Source: an uncultured Methanobrevibacter sp. (GTDB lineage Archaea > Methanobacteriota > Methanobacteria > Methanobacteriales > Methanobacteriaceae). From it: 26,226 nt of DNA. Of this stretch, positions 23,875 through 26,226 are shown piece after piece. A program made the translations under genes and the position numbers. The stretch covers positions 1 to 26,226 of the forward strand of contig ONQL01000015.1 in assembly GCA_900319985.1 (NCBI GenBank), read 5' to 3'. How positions within the stretch are numbered: position 1 is the stretch's first letter; every line of letters starts with the position of its first letter. Under the pieces are notes generated by a model. The model had not been told where the DNA came from and did not search any database. It worked only from the letters and a program-made list of their open reading frames with translations.

Positions 23875-25263
23875 TTAATCATTATTTAATTGATACTCGA
23901 CCATTTCATTAACCAGATGCAGGAAATTGTCTTTGCTTTCATAAGGAATCATTGCACCTGCAGCAATATCGTGACCGCCTCCCTGACCGCCAAAATTGTT
24001 GGAGGAATCCCTTAAAGCACTACCCAAGTCCACACCTTTGCTAACCATTTCCCTTGTGGTTCTACCAGAAATTTTAATATCCTTGTGAAGTCTTGATAGA
24101 CCAATTACAGGTTTAGAGTTATCCAATAAGTTAACTGATAAACCAATACTAGCTATAGTTCCCATTACAGATTTTAATACTTTATCTTCACTGTATAAGT
24201 ATTGAATGTCTGAAAGCTGAACTGCACCTTCACGTTTAATCCATTCAAGCCCTTTCACGATTTGGTCCCTATATTCTCTTTGCAGTCTTAAAGCGGCATC
24301 AAGAGCCTTATCCTTTTCACCAAGAGCAATGCTTAAACCTAAACCTTGCTTTTTATTTTTACCACATGCATCAAGAATATATGAATATTCCTCCAAATCA
24401 CGCAATAGCGGGACTTCCTTTGGAACTGTATAGCAGTCGCCAAAAATGTCAGGATTAACTTCCATAAGTGCATCCTTCAAGAGATCTTTTTCTTCGTCTT
24501 CCAAATCAGTGAATTTTATCCCATAAGATAAGTTCATTCTTTCCAGAAATTCCTGGGCACCTTCCAGATCTCCACTAATACCTGGGAGAGGTGGTGAAAA
24601 TGTGTAGGCAAGGGATTTGAAAATAGGTTCTGAAGATTTGGAAACAATCTTTAAACCTTCATGAATTTCAAGGGTCCCACTTTCCAAAGCATCGTTAAGT
24701 ATCAGCTGATTAACGCCAGTAAATCCGCCTTGACCTTGCATATCACCAAATGCACCAACTAAAGCAAAGTAAGCCAAATGTTTCTTTTCAAGTTCACGAA
24801 CAGCCAAATAGCTTGAACCCGCACCACATAAATCTTTACTTCCATCTATTCCGAATAAATGAGGATTGATGTGGACCACATTGCTTTCCGCTTCAGTGTC
24901 ATTAACTTGATGGTGATCCGCAATGATTACATCAGTTTTATAGGTATTGAACTCATCCACAAACGCACTGCCCATATCTGAGAATATGAATAAATCATAT
25001 TTCTCATGTCTCAATTGATTTACAATATCCTCTTTTAAACGAGGAATTATGGTAGTGTGAAATTGAACATTTTCTTCAGCTAAAGCATTAGCTATAACAG
25101 CAGCTGATGAAATTCCATCAGCATCATTGTGAGAAATTATTCTTATAATACTGTCCTTTTCAATGTGCTCCTTAAGCACATCAGTAGCTTCTCCGGCTCT
25201 ATTTAACAAGGAGTGCTGCTTCTTTTGGATTGTATCTCCAACCTTCTGGTAATACTCCTTCAC
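23875..25263 (-). CDS. GAN/archaeal RecJ-like DHH-family single-strand exonuclease
   Basis: DHH phosphoesterase related to RecJ and Cdc45. In archaea it binds GINS and the replicative helicase. Motif I HNDADG is at 45-50, DHH at 116-118, and the DHHA1 motif GGGHDIAAGA begins at 428. All metal ligands expected for activity seem present, so it is an active nuclease type rather than a Cdc45-like dead form. The assigned GTG at 25263 lies inside rpsO, giving a 65-nt overlap, and has no Shine-Dalgarno sequence before it. TTG at 25209 would reduce the overlap to 11 nt and still precede the catalytic domain, so the true start is open. The next gene follows almost without a gap. Confidence 0.92.
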   Translation of the reverse strand: MKEYYQKVGDTIQKKQHSLLNRAGEATDVLKEHIEKDSIIRIISHNDADGISSAAVIANALAEENVQFHTTIIPRLKEDIVNQLRHEKYDLFIFSDMGSAFVDEFNTYKTDVIIADHHQVNDTEAESNVVHINPHLFGIDGSKDLCGAGSSYLAVRELEKKHLAYFALVGAFGDMQGQGGFTGVNQLILNDALESGTLEIHEGLKIVSKSSEPIFKSLAYTFSPPLPGISGDLEGAQEFLERMNLSYGIKFTDLEDEEKDLLKDALMEVNPDIFGDCYTVPKEVPLLRDLEEYSYILDACGKNKKQGLGLSIALGEKDKALDAALRLQREYRDQIVKGLEWIKREGAVQLSDIQYLYSEDKVLKSVMGTIASIGLSVNLLDNSKPVIGLSRLHKDIKISGRTTREMVSKGVDLGSALRDSSNNFGGQGGGHDIAAGAMIPYESKDNFLHLVNEMVEYQLNND

Positions 25264-25597
25264 TTACATAATAAGCGGATAATTTTCTGATTCTGGATTC
25301 GATGATAGTTAAACCTCTTTTGGAATGTAAGTCTTTAGGATTTTCATCTAAGTGGTCTCTGATATTAACAGCTCTTTTAATTAAGTTTAATAAGTCTTCC
25401 GGATATTCTCCAGCTTGACCGTTTCTTTTTAAGATTTCGGTGATTCTTTCACCGGTAACATCTTTTACAGATGGAATTCCGTATTGGTCTCTTAATATAA
25501 TACCGATTTCGGAAGTACTTTTACCTTCTTTGTTAAATTTTAAAATCATTTCTTCAATTTCTTCATCACTATAAGTTACCCATTCTGGTCTTGCCAT
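25199..25597 (-). CDS. rpsO: 30S ribosomal protein S15
   Basis: Archaeal/eukaryotic-type S15 (eukaryotic uS15/S13), binding 16S rRNA in the platform of the small subunit. The archaeal N-terminal extension MARPEWVTYSDEEIEEMIL is followed by the core with DLHSKRGLTIIESRIRKL and the C-terminus PEGWRYNPKEAALLVK. At 132 residues it is of usual archaeal length. The ATG at 25597 has GAGGT 7 nt upstream. It sits between rdgB (38 nt) and gan, whose reading frame begins inside its last 65 nt. Confidence 0.97.
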   Translation of the reverse strand: MARPEWVTYSDEEIEEMILKFNKEGKSTSEIGIILRDQYGIPSVKDVTGERITEILKRNGQAGEYPEDLLNLIKRAVNIRDHLDENPKDLHSKRGLTIIESRIRKLSAYYVSEGVLPEGWRYNPKEAALLVK

Positions 25598-25635
25598 AAT
25601 ATAACCTCTTTAATTTTTAAATAAGTATGAAATAG

Positions 25636-26187
25636 TTATTCTTGATTAGAATACCATTCAATAAATTTTTTTAATGAATTTTTTCTATGTGAAAATTGGT
25701 TTTTCTCATCAGTTGTAAGTTCTCCAAAAGTTTTACCTTCTCTAGGAACATAAAATAATGGATCAAAAGCGAATCCTAATTCTCCTCTTTCTTCAACTGC
25801 GATTTCACCTGATACCTTGCCTAAAAAAGTCTTGGGCTCAGAATTGGGGGCACAGTACCCAATAACTGACCTGAATTCGGCATAACGGTCATCAGTATCT
25901 GCTAATAGCTTTAAAATTCCTTGATTTCCTATGGTATCCTGAACATAGTGTGAATAGACCCCAGGAAAATCATTTAAAGCTCTAATGAATAAACCAGCAT
26001 CTTCAACAATCACAGGTCTTTCAAGTTTACGACAAGCATATTTTGCGCCTGATATGGCCACTTCCTCAAGAGTTCCTTGAGGTTCTGTGTAACCCAAATC
26101 AATATGCTCTAACTCAATGTCATAATTTTTGAAAATATTCTCTGCTTCTTTAACTTTATGTTCGTTACCAGTTATAAATGTTATCAT
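25636..26187 (-). CDS. rdgB: XTP/dITP pyrophosphatase (RdgB/HAM1)
   Basis: Removes non-canonical purine nucleoside triphosphates (dITP, XTP) from the pool by hydrolysis to monophosphate. TGNEHK at 6-11 is the nucleotide loop, D63 in VEDAG the likely catalytic or metal residue, and PGVYS, FAFDPLFYVP and the C-terminal SHRKNSL the family motifs. 183 residues, complete. The ATG at 26187 lacks a Shine-Dalgarno sequence, and TATA-like ATATTAAA lies about 20 to 27 nt upstream, so the mRNA may be leaderless. It is the first gene of the minus-strand cluster with rpsO and gan in this window; more genes may lie beyond the end. Confidence 0.95.
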   Translation of the reverse strand: MITFITGNEHKVKEAENIFKNYDIELEHIDLGYTEPQGTLEEVAISGAKYACRKLERPVIVEDAGLFIRALNDFPGVYSHYVQDTIGNQGILKLLADTDDRYAEFRSVIGYCAPNSEPKTFLGKVSGEIAVEERGELGFAFDPLFYVPREGKTFGELTTDEKNQFSHRKNSLKKFIEWYSNQE

Positions 26188-26226
26188 AAAAATAGTATAT
26201 TTTAAATTTTTAATATAGTTAACTAA

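Noticed and set aside
1..26226. Mobile element, prophage or defence island
   Set aside because: No transposase, integrase, terminal repeats, attachment duplication or defence-type genes; almost all genes are core archaeal genes.

Overview
The window is a strongly AT-rich piece of an archaeal chromosome, most likely from a Methanobacteriales methanogen of the Methanobrevibacter type. The gene content is archaeal: clamp loader RfcS/RfcL, Hef helicase-nuclease, a GAN/RecJ-like DHH protein next to ribosomal protein S15, archaeal-type LeuS and HisS, TrmI, an aconitase X-type phosphomevalonate dehydratase subunit and a MurC/MurT-like peptide ligase of the kind used for pseudomurein. The secreted protein with lysine-rich Ig-like domains is typical of host-associated Methanobrevibacter and Methanosphaera. 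Ribosome binding sites are archaeal (repeatedly GGTGAT or GGAGGT), and several starts look leaderless. I saw no tRNA, rRNA, CRISPR array, insertion sequence or intein.

Layout. 1-2900 is accessory membrane material: two related potassium channels (118-666, probably with a damaged 5' end, and 1638-2459) around a DUF389 membrane protein, then a small SnoaL/DUF4440-like protein. 2899-6574 is nadE-leuS. 6832-7902 is a secreted, sequon-rich Ig-like surface protein with an apparently non-canonical start, followed by about 450 bases of AT-rich non-coding DNA. 8355-10055 is htpX-trmI (minus); this HtpX carries a perfect EF-hand loop. 10204-12654 is rfcS-rfcL. 12637-14182 is aroE plus a conserved gene I do not recognise (minus). 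14268-18573 is hisS-hisI-PIN/ATPase/KH-TIM barrel (plus). 18570-20891 is hef (minus), 21067-22596 a Mur ligase (minus), and 22686-26187 the operon rdgB-rpsO-gan-phosphomevalonate dehydratase large subunit (minus).

Themes. DNA replication and repair (RFC, Hef, GAN, the PINA-like ATPase, perhaps the EndoIV-like TIM barrel, and RdgB for nucleotide-pool cleaning) is interleaved with translation (LeuS, HisS, S15, TrmI), small-molecule biosynthesis (NadE, AroE, HisI, the mevalonate branch) and cell-envelope genes. The genome is compact: three convergent gene pairs overlap at their 3' ends, and two intrinsic-terminator-like hairpins include stop codons.

I did not find a clearly new multi-gene system. 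The items most worth a second look are the EF-hand inside HtpX, the AUU-like start and sequon array of the surface protein, the MurT-type cysteine cluster in a MurC-like ligase, the symmetric TATA region between aroE and hisS, the frameshifted channel remnant, and the unidentified gene whose 3' end overlaps the RfcL PIP box.
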